This document shows, piece after piece, positions 37,849-46,199 of a DNA stretch of 64,000 nucleotides (positions are counted from its first letter, which is position 1; every line of letters starts with the position of its first letter). The notes beneath the pieces are model-generated. The model had not been told where the DNA came from and made no database searches. It saw nothing but the letters and a program-made list of their open reading frames with translations. The DNA is from Bradyrhizobium sp. dw_78 (GTDB lineage: Bacteria; Pseudomonadota; Alphaproteobacteria; Rhizobiales; Xanthobacteraceae), in contig NZ_JAAVUS010000002.1 of the NCBI RefSeq assembly GCF_018449525.1, positions 1 through 64,000 on the forward strand, read 5' to 3'. Position numbers and translations under genes: made by a program.

Positions 37849-38784
37849 TCATCGCCGCTCCTCCCGCACATGCGGCTGGCCAAGCGCGCCCGGCTCGCCC
37901 TGATAGCCGCGGTTGCGCGCCCCCACCCACATCATCACCGCGATGGTCGCGACATAGGGCGTCATCAGCATCAGGTATTGCGGAACACTGATCCCGGCCG
38001 CGGCGATACGCGGAACCACGCCTTCGATACACCCGAACAGCAGCGCTCCGGCCAGCGCCGGCCACGGCGCCCAGCGTGCAAACACCACGAGGGCCACCGC
38101 GATCCAGCCGCGCCCTCCCACCATGCCCGTGACCCACAGCTTGACACTCACGACGGAGATATAGCCGCCCGCCAGTCCGACCAGCGACGAACCCGCCACG
38201 ATCGCGCCGATCCGGTACAACGATACGTTAAGCCCAGCGGCATCAGCGGCCGCGGGGTTCTCGCCCACCGCACGCAGCTTCAGTCCCAGCATCGATCTGC
38301 GCAGGAAAAACGATACCGCAAAAAAGATCGGGATGGCGAGGTAGACGACCAGATCCTGATCGAACAGGATACGGCCGATCACGGGAATTTCCGAGAGCGG
38401 CCAGATCGCAATCTTCTTGAGGCCGGCAATCGGGTGATTTTGCCAATTCGCCAGCGTACCGATCAAGCCGGTCAGCCCTTGACAAAAGAACACGACCGAC
38501 AGGCCCGCAATCACCTGATTGACGCGCAGGATCACGACGAGGCCCGCAAACAACAACGACATGAGGCTCGCTGCCAGCATCGCGACCAGAAGCGCGATCA
38601 ACGGATGGCCGCCCATCGTCAGGCTGGCGCCCAGGCCGGCGACGGCGCCCACGAGCATCAGTCCTTCGGCGGTCAGGTTCAGGACTCCGGAGCGTTCGGA
38701 AATAATCAAGCCGAGCGCCGCGAATGCGTAAGGCGCCGCGGTGCCGGGAACGTTCGCCAGCCAGTTGATGAAAAAATCATTCAT
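37849..38784 (-). CDS. BMP-type ABC importer permease 2 (nucleoside/purine family)
   Basis: 311 residues with about eight hydrophobic segments, of the BPD-transp-2 family used in nucleoside/nucleobase (BMP-type) importers. Motifs: ALGLIISERSGVLNLTAEGLMLVGA near the start and LRAVGENPAAADAAGLNV in the cytoplasmic loop. ATG at 38784 is chosen; a TTG seven codons upstream is an alternative and would place GGAG too far downstream. It pairs with the permease at 38822-39931. Confidence 0.9.
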   Translation of the reverse strand: MNDFFINWLANVPGTAAPYAFAALGLIISERSGVLNLTAEGLMLVGAVAGLGASLTMGGHPLIALLVAMLAASLMSLLFAGLVVILRVNQVIAGLSVVFFCQGLTGLIGTLANWQNHPIAGLKKIAIWPLSEIPVIGRILFDQDLVVYLAIPIFFAVSFFLRRSMLGLKLRAVGENPAAADAAGLNVSLYRIGAIVAGSSLVGLAGGYISVVSVKLWVTGMVGGRGWIAVALVVFARWAPWPALAGALLFGCIEGVVPRIAAAGISVPQYLMLMTPYVATIAVMMWVGARNRGYQGEPGALGQPHVREERR

Positions 38785-38821
38785 GCACGTAGCTCGTTTC
38801 TCCAACTCTCCACGCGCATGT

Positions 38822-39931
38822 TCAGCGAGTCCAGCGAATGCGGTGGCGGATCAGGAATTCGGATGACGCGACCGCGATCACGATAATGGCCTCGATGAGC
38901 TGCACCATGGTGAAGGGAATCTGGTAAAAAACCTGCAGCGTTTGACCGGTCACGAACAGGACCGCGAGCAGGAATCCCACGATCACCACGATGATCGGAT
39001 CGTTGCGCGACAGGAACGCGATCAGAACGCCGGAAAACACGTAACCGTCAAAGAACGACTGCGTCAGCCGCCCCTCCTGGCTGGCGACGTTGACGAAACC
39101 CGCAAGCCCCGCCGCGACACCCGAGAGCGCGATCACCGCGATACTGATCGTCCGCACGGGAACGCCGACCACCTTTGCCATATTGGGATTGGCGCTGATG
39201 AAGCGCATGTAGAAGCCGGCCCGGCTGAGATGGACGCCCCATCCCGCCACCACGGCCGCGGCAAGCGCGACCAGAAGCGCGCTATTGATGCCATATCCGA
39301 TATCGGACAGCCGCTCGAATGGCTGATATTGGGTCGATTGCGGAAACGCGGTCTTGGAATCCTGCCAGGCGCCGTACAACAGATGCAGCAGAAAATACGA
39401 GGCGATATAATTCATCAGCAGCGTCGAGATGATCTCGTTGACGCGAAAGCGCACCTTCATCCAATACGCCAGCATCACCCACAACAGGCCGCCTGCGGAT
39501 GCGGCAATGCCCATCACGACGAGCCGCGTCGATTCCGGCCCGATGCCATAGATGGACACCGCCGTCGCGCCGATGCCGCCGAACACCATCTGGCCCTCCA
39601 AACCGAGATTCCAGAACCCGATGCGGAACGCCAGGCCGGCGCTGAGCCCGACCAGGATCAACGGCGCAGCCCGGACCAGTACCGAGCGCAGACTGTCGGC
39701 ATTGAAGACACCCGCGAGTTCCCTGACGAGATCAAACGGCGCGATGCCGGCAATGTCGAGGATCACCACCGAAATGAAAAGCCCGATCGCCAGCGAACCT
39801 GCGAGAATGCCGGCCTGCTTCCACGGCGAAAGCGCCTGGCGCATATCCAGCGTAAAGCGGCCCACGCCGCGGCGCGGCGGCGGTTTCGGCGACGGCGAAT
39901 TCTCGCGCATCGTCATCGCGACATCATGCAT
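38822..39931 (-). CDS. BMP-type ABC importer permease 1 (nucleoside/purine family)
   Basis: 369 residues; a hydrophilic proline-rich N-terminus (SPSPKPPPRRG) precedes about eight membrane segments. ILVGLSAGLAFRIGFWNLGLEGQM is the family hallmark, and RFISANPNMAKVVGVPV forms the cytoplasmic coupling loop. The ATG at 39931 overlaps the stop of the ATPase gene; in-frame ATGs at 39916 and 39910 are also possible. Confidence 0.9.
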   Translation of the reverse strand: MHDVAMTMRENSPSPKPPPRRGVGRFTLDMRQALSPWKQAGILAGSLAIGLFISVVILDIAGIAPFDLVRELAGVFNADSLRSVLVRAAPLILVGLSAGLAFRIGFWNLGLEGQMVFGGIGATAVSIYGIGPESTRLVVMGIAASAGGLLWVMLAYWMKVRFRVNEIISTLLMNYIASYFLLHLLYGAWQDSKTAFPQSTQYQPFERLSDIGYGINSALLVALAAAVVAGWGVHLSRAGFYMRFISANPNMAKVVGVPVRTISIAVIALSGVAAGLAGFVNVASQEGRLTQSFFDGYVFSGVLIAFLSRNDPIIVVIVGFLLAVLFVTGQTLQVFYQIPFTMVQLIEAIIVIAVASSEFLIRHRIRWTR

Positions 39932-41426
39932 GGTCCACCATCGCGCGGCCAATCTCCTGACGGTCCGCCGGTCGGTCGAATTCGGCGACGATCCGTCCCC
40001 GTGTCATGACGCCGATCCGGTCGGAAAGAGCGAGGATTTCGTCGAGGTCTTCGCTGATCAGCACCACCGCCGCGCCGCGATCACGCGCGGCAAGCAGCCG
40101 CTCATGCACGGCGGCACAGGCCCGCACATCGAGCCCGCGGCTCGGACTATGCGCGACGATCACCGTCGGCTGCCGGCTGAATTCGCGGGCGATCACCAGC
40201 TTCTGGGCATTGCCTCCCGACAGCAAGGCCGCCTTTTGCCCGACGCCGCGCACACCCTGCACATCGTAGGCCGCGACAGCCTCCAGGGCGTCGCGGCGCA
40301 TCGCGGTCCGGTCGATCAGCCAGGGCGTCCCGTAACGACCGGACTGGATGGTCGCGACCGTGAAATTATCCGCGATCGACAACGATCCGGCCAACGCGAA
40401 CGCATAGCGATCGGCGGGGATCGCGGCGAGCCCGGCTTCGCGACGGACGGCCGGAGGCAGCGTTCCGATATCGCCCGGCCCTTCCAGCCAGATTTCTCCG
40501 GAGAGCGGCTGGCGCGCGCCGATCAGCGCTTCGGCCAGTTCGGCCTGACCGTTACCACTGACGCCGGCAAGACCGTAAATCTCACCGGCGCGGACGAAGA
40601 AGCTGGCGTCGGCCACCATCACCTGGCCATCGCCGCGGGCGCAGTACAAGGCGCCGACATTGAGAAGCGTTGTTCCGCGCGGGCGCTCGGCCCGTGCCGG
40701 TAGCGGCGCCGTCTGACCGACGGTCAACTCCGTCAGCTCCGCCGCAGAGGCTACGTGTGGATCCGCAGTCGCGACCGTGCGTCCGCCGCGCATGATGGTG
40801 ACGGCATCGGCGTGGCGCTTCACCTCGTGAAGCTTGTGGGTGACCAGCACCACGGCGACGCCGCTATCGGCGAGACGGCGAACGATTTGCAGCAACCGCT
40901 CCGCCTCGACATCGGTCAACACCGCCGTAGGCTCATCCAGAATAAGAATTCGGGCGCCGCCGATCAGCACCTTGATGATTTCCACCTGCTGCTGCTCGGC
41001 GACCGAGAGATCGCCAACCCGCCGTTCGGGATCGATATCGAAGCCGAGCTGATCCGCCTGTTTGCGGACGTTCTGGCGAATGTCCTGAATTCCGGAACGA
41101 AAGCTCGGCCGCGGATTCGCCAGCAGGATGTTCTCCGCAACGGTGAATGGCTTCACCAGCTTGAAATGCTGGTGAACCATGCCGATTCCGCGGCCGCGCG
41201 CGTCGGCCGGACCGGACAGCGCAACCGTTTCGCCGTTGACCGCGACAGTTCCGGCATCCGGGACGTAAAAGCCTGCCGCGATGTTCATCAGCGACGACTT
41301 GCCCGCGCCGTTTTCGCCGAGCAGCGCGTGAACCTCTCCGGGTATCGCCGAGAAGACGGCGCCGTCAAGTGCGACGACGCCGTCAAACGTCTTCCTGATT
41401 CCGGTGAGCTCAAGCGCTGAAGTCAT
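39924..41426 (-). CDS. BMP-type ABC importer ATPase (two nucleotide-binding domains)
   Basis: 500 residues in two ABC domains. The N-terminal domain is canonical: LLGENGAGKSS, signature LSVAEQQQVEIIKVL, ILILDEPTAVLTD. The C-terminal one has a degenerate Walker A (LAGVSGNGQAELAEAL) but a good signature (LLSGGNAQKLVIARE), as in sugar- and nucleoside-type importers. ATG at 41426; the open frame further upstream is a shadow of the binding-protein gene. Confidence 0.93.
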   Translation of the reverse strand: MTSALELTGIRKTFDGVVALDGAVFSAIPGEVHALLGENGAGKSSLMNIAAGFYVPDAGTVAVNGETVALSGPADARGRGIGMVHQHFKLVKPFTVAENILLANPRPSFRSGIQDIRQNVRKQADQLGFDIDPERRVGDLSVAEQQQVEIIKVLIGGARILILDEPTAVLTDVEAERLLQIVRRLADSGVAVVLVTHKLHEVKRHADAVTIMRGGRTVATADPHVASAAELTELTVGQTAPLPARAERPRGTTLLNVGALYCARGDGQVMVADASFFVRAGEIYGLAGVSGNGQAELAEALIGARQPLSGEIWLEGPGDIGTLPPAVRREAGLAAIPADRYAFALAGSLSIADNFTVATIQSGRYGTPWLIDRTAMRRDALEAVAAYDVQGVRGVGQKAALLSGGNAQKLVIAREFSRQPTVIVAHSPSRGLDVRACAAVHERLLAARDRGAAVVLISEDLDEILALSDRIGVMTRGRIVAEFDRPADRQEIGRAMVDHA

Positions 41427-41446
41427 CGAGACGTCCGGTATTACCG

Positions 41447-42544
41447 CTATTTCTGTGCGATCACGCCCGGCACGTACCAATCCATCTTCCATAAACTGCC
41501 GTCGTCGATCGGCTTGCCGGCCGCAAGCTGCTCCTTGCCGGTGGTATCGCTCATCGGTCCGGTAAAGATCTGCTTTCCGGCAATGATCGCGGCGCGCTCG
41601 GCCATCACCTTGTCGACGACTTCCTTTGGTACCGCCGATCCGCAGCAGGCGATATCGGTGCCACCCTCGCTGATGCCGGGGAATGCGCCATAGGGACTGG
41701 GCTGCCAATTGCCCGCCGCAATCTTCTTCAGTTCCGGCGACAGGAACTTGTCCCAGGTCCAAACCGACGAGCACAATGTCGCCTTCGGCGCGAACTCACG
41801 CAAATCGCGGTGATGTCCCGTGCCGTAAATGCCGCGCTCCTGCGCAACGATCTGCGGCGTCGGCGTGTCGACATGCTGGCCGATCACGTCGATGCCCTGA
41901 TCCGCCAGAGCCTCGGCCGCGGCACGCTCCTTCACAGGATCGTTCCAAGCGCCGGTGAAGATCACCGTGACGGTGGCCTTCGGATTCATCTTCTGGGCAC
42001 CGAGTTCATAGGCATTGATGGTCCAGTTGACCGGACCGATCGGATGCGCGGCAACGAAACCCAGCTTGCCGGATTTGGACATTCCGCCCGCAATCATGCC
42101 GCACAGATACTGGCTCTCGTAAGTCCGGCCATAGAACGATTCGAGGTTGGGGCCGTTGGTGGTGCCGGACGCATTGAGAAAGGCAACCGTCGGATACTTC
42201 TCGGACAGTTCCTTGAAAGTGTCGGAATATCCGAATGCGGTGCCAATGATGACGTTGTAGCCGCGCTGGATGAACTGCTCCGCGGCGGGTTTGATCTGGC
42301 CGGCGACCTCCGGCACTTTCTCCACGAACGGAATCTTCATGCCGACCGCGCTCTCGATCTTCGGGCGCGCCTCGTCAAAGGCCTGGGTCCAGCCGCCATC
42401 GTTCTTCTGATCGAAATAGAGAAATGCGATCTTGGGCGCCGCTGGAAGCGTAAAGCCGGCGGCGTAGGCCGCAGCCCCACAAGAGATCGCCGCGCCGGCC
42501 GCGGCGAGCATGGTCCAATACTTTCTCTTCAATAGCTGTTGCAT
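41447..42544 (-). CDS. BMP-family (nucleoside/purine-type) ABC substrate-binding protein
   Basis: 365 residues; signal peptide at about residues 1-29 (MLAAAGAAISCGAAAYA). The mature protein begins IAFLYFDQKNDGGWTQAFDEA, matching BMP/PnrA-type lipoprotein receptors for nucleosides and nucleobases; FGYSDTFKELSEKYPTVAFLNASG follows. A strong AGGGGAA lies upstream of the ATG. With the molybdenum hydroxylases upstream, the ligand may be a purine- or N-heteroaromatic-like molecule. The 231 bp upstream up to the CoxG-like gene hold no gene and may carry a separate promoter. Confidence 0.92.
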   Translation of the reverse strand: MQQLLKRKYWTMLAAAGAAISCGAAAYAAGFTLPAAPKIAFLYFDQKNDGGWTQAFDEARPKIESAVGMKIPFVEKVPEVAGQIKPAAEQFIQRGYNVIIGTAFGYSDTFKELSEKYPTVAFLNASGTTNGPNLESFYGRTYESQYLCGMIAGGMSKSGKLGFVAAHPIGPVNWTINAYELGAQKMNPKATVTVIFTGAWNDPVKERAAAEALADQGIDVIGQHVDTPTPQIVAQERGIYGTGHHRDLREFAPKATLCSSVWTWDKFLSPELKKIAAGNWQPSPYGAFPGISEGGTDIACCGSAVPKEVVDKVMAERAAIIAGKQIFTGPMSDTTGKEQLAAGKPIDDGSLWKMDWYVPGVIAQK

Positions 42545-42775
42545 GATCTTGATTCCCCTTTGACCCCAGATCTGTGGAGCGACGACATCGTTTCACGAAC
42601 GAATAGTTTCAAACCGCGCGGAAAATAGCGCGCCCAATATTTACGCAGCGGGAGATACTATAGTGGGCAGAAAACCCCATTGGCGCCGGGCACTTCGCCA
42701 TCCTAATTTCATCCGCGCCGGGTCTCATGGTCAGGCTCATAGCTAAGAACTCCCACGTTGAACGGTGATTTATTC

Positions 42776-43369
42776 TCAACCACCGCGACGAAACCGGGAT
42801 CGGATAAATCCCCTGATGAGCATGGCGACCAAGGCAAAGCCGCCGATCGGCTTGCCGCCGGACATATCCTGAGCGGACGTGTCCGCCGCAACTTCGGCAT
42901 CGGCGCCTTTCTTCGATGCACGTACCGTGCCGATTGCAGCTTCAGCGTTGCGCACGAAATTAGCGACGAGCGCGTTGGCGACTTCGGAGATGAGACCGGT
43001 ACGCCCGAATTGCGCGATGGTTCCCGAGAGCTGGATATCGGAATCGACAACGACGCCGGTCAGGTCGCCTTTTGGCAGCAAGAGGCAGTTCATGCTCATC
43101 TTGCCGCGACTGGCTCCCTTGCGATCGACGCCCTTGCCTTCGAGCGCCACCGATTTTTTCTCTTCGTCGTAGTGAACCGCCGCCTCGCCGTCGAAACTTG
43201 CTTGAAACGGGCCGACCTTCGCCGAAACCTTGCCGAGATGCCGCCCCTCCTCCGTCGCGCCGACATATTCGGCGCCCGGCAAACAGCCCGCGACCTTCGG
43301 GACGTCATGAAGGAAACGCCAGACCTCATCGAGTGGATGCGCGATCGTAAATTCCTGATGCAGCTTCAT
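42776..43369 (-). CDS. CoxG-like SRPBCC protein
   Basis: 197 residues. The N-terminal 150 residues are a CoxG/SRPBCC domain (IAHPLDEVWRFLHDVPKVAGCLPGAE, GKVSAKVGPFQASFDG), followed by a C-terminal hydrophobic stretch (GGFALVAMLIRGFI) that could anchor it to the membrane. In CO dehydrogenase systems CoxG helps attach the enzyme to the membrane; here it follows two XDH-type large subunits, so a similar docking role is plausible. A second CoxG-like domain in this window is fused to the large subunit at 55610-58600. Confidence 0.88.
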   Translation of the reverse strand: MKLHQEFTIAHPLDEVWRFLHDVPKVAGCLPGAEYVGATEEGRHLGKVSAKVGPFQASFDGEAAVHYDEEKKSVALEGKGVDRKGASRGKMSMNCLLLPKGDLTGVVVDSDIQLSGTIAQFGRTGLISEVANALVANFVRNAEAAIGTVRASKKGADAEVAADTSAQDMSGGKPIGGFALVAMLIRGFIRSRFRRGG

Positions 43370-43428
43370 CTCATCCCTGCTTGATCCTGGAGCATGCTTA
43401 TCCTTCCGTTTTGCAGTCGCTTCAGTCG

Positions 43429-45714
43429 TCAGGACGATCCGCGCTTTCGATGCAAGATTCGGTGCAAGCGGTCAGGCGTGATCGGAAGACGATCCACGGC
43501 ACCCGGTTGCTGCAGGGCCGCATCGATCGCCGAGGCAAGCGCCGCGCCCACGCCGGTGATACCTCCCTCTCCCGCCCCTTTGACGCCAAGCGGATTTAAC
43601 GGGCTCGGCGCGTCTTCGCGCAGCAAAACCTCGACGTCGGGCACTTCGCGGCAGGTCGGCATCAAATAGTCGGCAAGGCTCGTCGCGAGCGGCTGCCCCT
43701 GTTCATCGTAGACAAACTCTTCGAGCAGCGCGCCGCCGATCCCCTGCGCGACGCCGCCTGCGATCTGTCCCTGGACCAGCATGGGATTGACGGCCCGTCC
43801 GACATCATAGGCCACCAGATATCTTTCGATGCTGATGCCGCAGGTCAGCGGATCGACCTTAACTTGCGCGAAATGAATGCCATAGGGATAGGTCATATGG
43901 TCGGCGCGGAACCACCCCTCGCTTTTCAGTCCGTCTGTCTGCTCAAGCTGGCCCGCAATGTCGCCGAGGCGTATCGACGCTCCGCCCTGGCGCACCGTCA
44001 CCGCGCCATCGACCAGACAAAGCTGGTCGGGCGCGGCCTGAAGCAAATCGGCGGCGACCGCCACGGCGCGGTCGCGCAGCGCCTCGGAAGCGATCTTCAC
44101 GGCGGAGCCCGCCATCACCGTCACACGCGAGGCGAAGGCGCCGCGGCCGCACTCGATCCGGTCGGTCTGGCCGTGAACGACGGTGATGCGCTCGATCGGG
44201 ATATCGAGCGTTTCCGAGCAGATCTGCGCCAACACGGTCTCCACACCCTGACCGATGGATGCAACTCCGGTCACGATTTCCACCGCGCCCGATTTGTCGA
44301 GACTCATGCGCACGAGGTCATCGGGGCCGAGGCCGCTCTTTTCGACAAAATAAGCTATACCCAGGCCAACCATCTCGCCCCCGGCGCGACGGGCGGCGAT
44401 TTCTTCGCGCAGGCGATCGTAGTCGAGGTGAACAAGCAGGCGCTCAAGAAGATCGTGGTACTTTCCGGAATCGTAGACAATGTGGGTTCCAAGCGTTTCG
44501 ACTCCCCGATCGAACGGCATGGCATCTTCCGGGACGAGATTGATGCGGCGAACATCGATCGATGAAAGCTCCAGTTCCGCTGCGATCTTCTCGATCAGGC
44601 GCTCGCGGGCAAACGTCGACTCATATCGCCCGGGAGCACGATAGGTGCCCGCCGGAGTCTTGTTGGTGAGACGAATATGGCCTTCGACGGAATAGGCCGG
44701 AATCACATAGGGGCCGGGCAACATTCCCGCGGACAAGTCAGTCACCGTGGTGCCGTGCGTGCGCACATAGGCGCCCTGATCGGTGAAAAGCTCTGCTTTG
44801 AGGCCGAGAATGAACCCGTGCGGATCGACGGCTGCCAGAAGGTGATAGGCCTGATCGCGCGAATGATTGGCAGCCAGCAGATGTTCCTTGCGATCTTCTA
44901 TCCATTTGACCGGCCGGCGCAGCCGCAAGGCCGCGGCGCAGACCAGCACGTCTTCCGGATAAAGTTCGCCGCGTATTCCGAAGCCGCCGCCGACATGGCC
45001 TTCACTGAGTTGAAGTTTACCGGGATCAAGCCCCAGCATCCGGCTGATGGCGTCACGGTTGTAATGCGGCACCTTGGCCGCGCCATAGATGGTCAGAACG
45101 CCACTGTCCGCATCGAGGACACCCAGGGCTCCGCGGGTCTCCAGGGGAACACCGGTATGTCGTCCGATTTTTACTTCCAGTTCGACCACGCGATGGGCCT
45201 GACCAAAGGCAGCGTCCATGTCACCATAGGACCGGCGGATGACCGCCGGCTCCGACAACAGCCCGGGATAGCTGTCCGGCATGAACAGCGACGGCTTGGC
45301 GGTGGCATCGAGATTGGCCTCGAGCTCCTCGATGTCGCAAAACACGAGGTCGGCGGCATCTTCCGCGACATAGGGGTCGGTGGCGAACACGACGGCAACG
45401 GGTTCGCCGACATAGCGCACATAGTCGCGGGCGAGAATCCATTGCCGGTAGGGAACAAGACCCTCCGCGCGCATCTGACGGAAATCGATCGGTGGCAGAT
45501 CATCGACATCCTGAATGGTCCAGACCGCGACAACTCCATCGAGCCGGGTCGCTTCCGCCGTCTCGATGCCAAGAATCTTCCCGAACGCCACCGGCGAACG
45601 CACGACACGCATATAGATCTGATCGGGCCAACGACCGTCCGCGGCAAACGCCCCCGCCCCGAGCAGCAGTGGGCGGTCTTCGAGGCGTTTCAGCGAACGG
45701 CCGATATAGTTCAT
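43429..45714 (-). CDS. Molybdenum hydroxylase large subunit 2 (XDH/CoxL family)
   Basis: 761 residues, with N-terminal Ald-Xan-dh and C-terminal molybdopterin-binding domains. Seen: RSLKRLEDRPLLLGAGAF at the start, VGGGFGIRGELYPEDV (molybdopterin loop), YRAPGRYEST, and GVKGAGEGGITG with the expected catalytic Glu716. It is distinct in sequence from the neighbouring large subunit at 46192-48507, although both share one 2Fe-2S subunit gene between them. The start overlaps the 2Fe-2S gene stop by 4 bp. Likely hydroxylates a heteroaromatic ring carbon. Confidence 0.93.
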   Translation of the reverse strand: MNYIGRSLKRLEDRPLLLGAGAFAADGRWPDQIYMRVVRSPVAFGKILGIETAEATRLDGVVAVWTIQDVDDLPPIDFRQMRAEGLVPYRQWILARDYVRYVGEPVAVVFATDPYVAEDAADLVFCDIEELEANLDATAKPSLFMPDSYPGLLSEPAVIRRSYGDMDAAFGQAHRVVELEVKIGRHTGVPLETRGALGVLDADSGVLTIYGAAKVPHYNRDAISRMLGLDPGKLQLSEGHVGGGFGIRGELYPEDVLVCAAALRLRRPVKWIEDRKEHLLAANHSRDQAYHLLAAVDPHGFILGLKAELFTDQGAYVRTHGTTVTDLSAGMLPGPYVIPAYSVEGHIRLTNKTPAGTYRAPGRYESTFARERLIEKIAAELELSSIDVRRINLVPEDAMPFDRGVETLGTHIVYDSGKYHDLLERLLVHLDYDRLREEIAARRAGGEMVGLGIAYFVEKSGLGPDDLVRMSLDKSGAVEIVTGVASIGQGVETVLAQICSETLDIPIERITVVHGQTDRIECGRGAFASRVTVMAGSAVKIASEALRDRAVAVAADLLQAAPDQLCLVDGAVTVRQGGASIRLGDIAGQLEQTDGLKSEGWFRADHMTYPYGIHFAQVKVDPLTCGISIERYLVAYDVGRAVNPMLVQGQIAGGVAQGIGGALLEEFVYDEQGQPLATSLADYLMPTCREVPDVEVLLREDAPSPLNPLGVKGAGEGGITGVGAALASAIDAALQQPGAVDRLPITPDRLHRILHRKRGSS

Positions 45715-46199
45715 CCGCGTATCCCGGATCGCATTTCCGCGGCAGCCAATCGAACCGCCTTGATGATGTTTTGATAGCCGGTACAGCGGCAGAGATTGGA
45801 GGACAGCAACTCCTTGATCTCCCCGTCGGACATATCAGGGGTTTCCTGCAACGCGCCGGCTGCGAGCATCAGAAACCCGGGCGTGCAGAATCCGCATTGC
45901 AGACCGTGATTTTCCCAGAATGCCCTCTGCAGGGGATGCAAGGTGTCGCCATTGGCCAGGCCCTCGACGGTGCGGATTTTCCTGCCCTCGGCCTGAACGC
46001 CGAACATCAGGCATGAACGAATCGGCTTGTCGTCGACGAGGACGGTGCAGGCGCCGCAGACGCCATGCTCACATCCGATATGCGTGCCGGTCAGGTGACA
46101 ATCGTCGCGCAACACATCGACCAGCGTGCGGCGCGGCTCGACCGAGACGCTGTGCTCGCAGCCGTTGACGTCGAGGGTGATGCTGACCTTTTCATGCAT
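45711..46199 (-). CDS. Molybdenum hydroxylase 2Fe-2S subunit (CoxS type)
   Basis: 162 residues with the two expected [2Fe-2S] clusters: plant-type [12 protein letters not shown] plus the RSC cysteine, and the alpha-helical cluster QCGFCTPGF with [10 protein letters not shown]. It passes electrons from the molybdenum subunit to the FAD subunit. ATG at 46199 lies within the end of the upstream large-subunit gene (ATGCATGA overlap). It is flanked on both sides by large-subunit genes and could serve both. Confidence 0.94.
   Translation of the reverse strand: MHEKVSITLDVNGCEHSVSVEPRRTLVDVLRDDCHLTGTHIGCEHGVCGACTVLVDDKPIRSCLMFGVQAEGRKIRTVEGLANGDTLHPLQRAFWENHGLQCGFCTPGFLMLAAGALQETPDMSDGEIKELLSSNLCRCTGYQNIIKAVRLAAAEMRSGIRG

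Noticed and set aside
38942..40009. Acidic/basic-rich + strand open frame opposite the BMP permease
   Set aside because: The opposite strand encodes a clear multi-span permease; the + frame is charged and repetitive with no motif.
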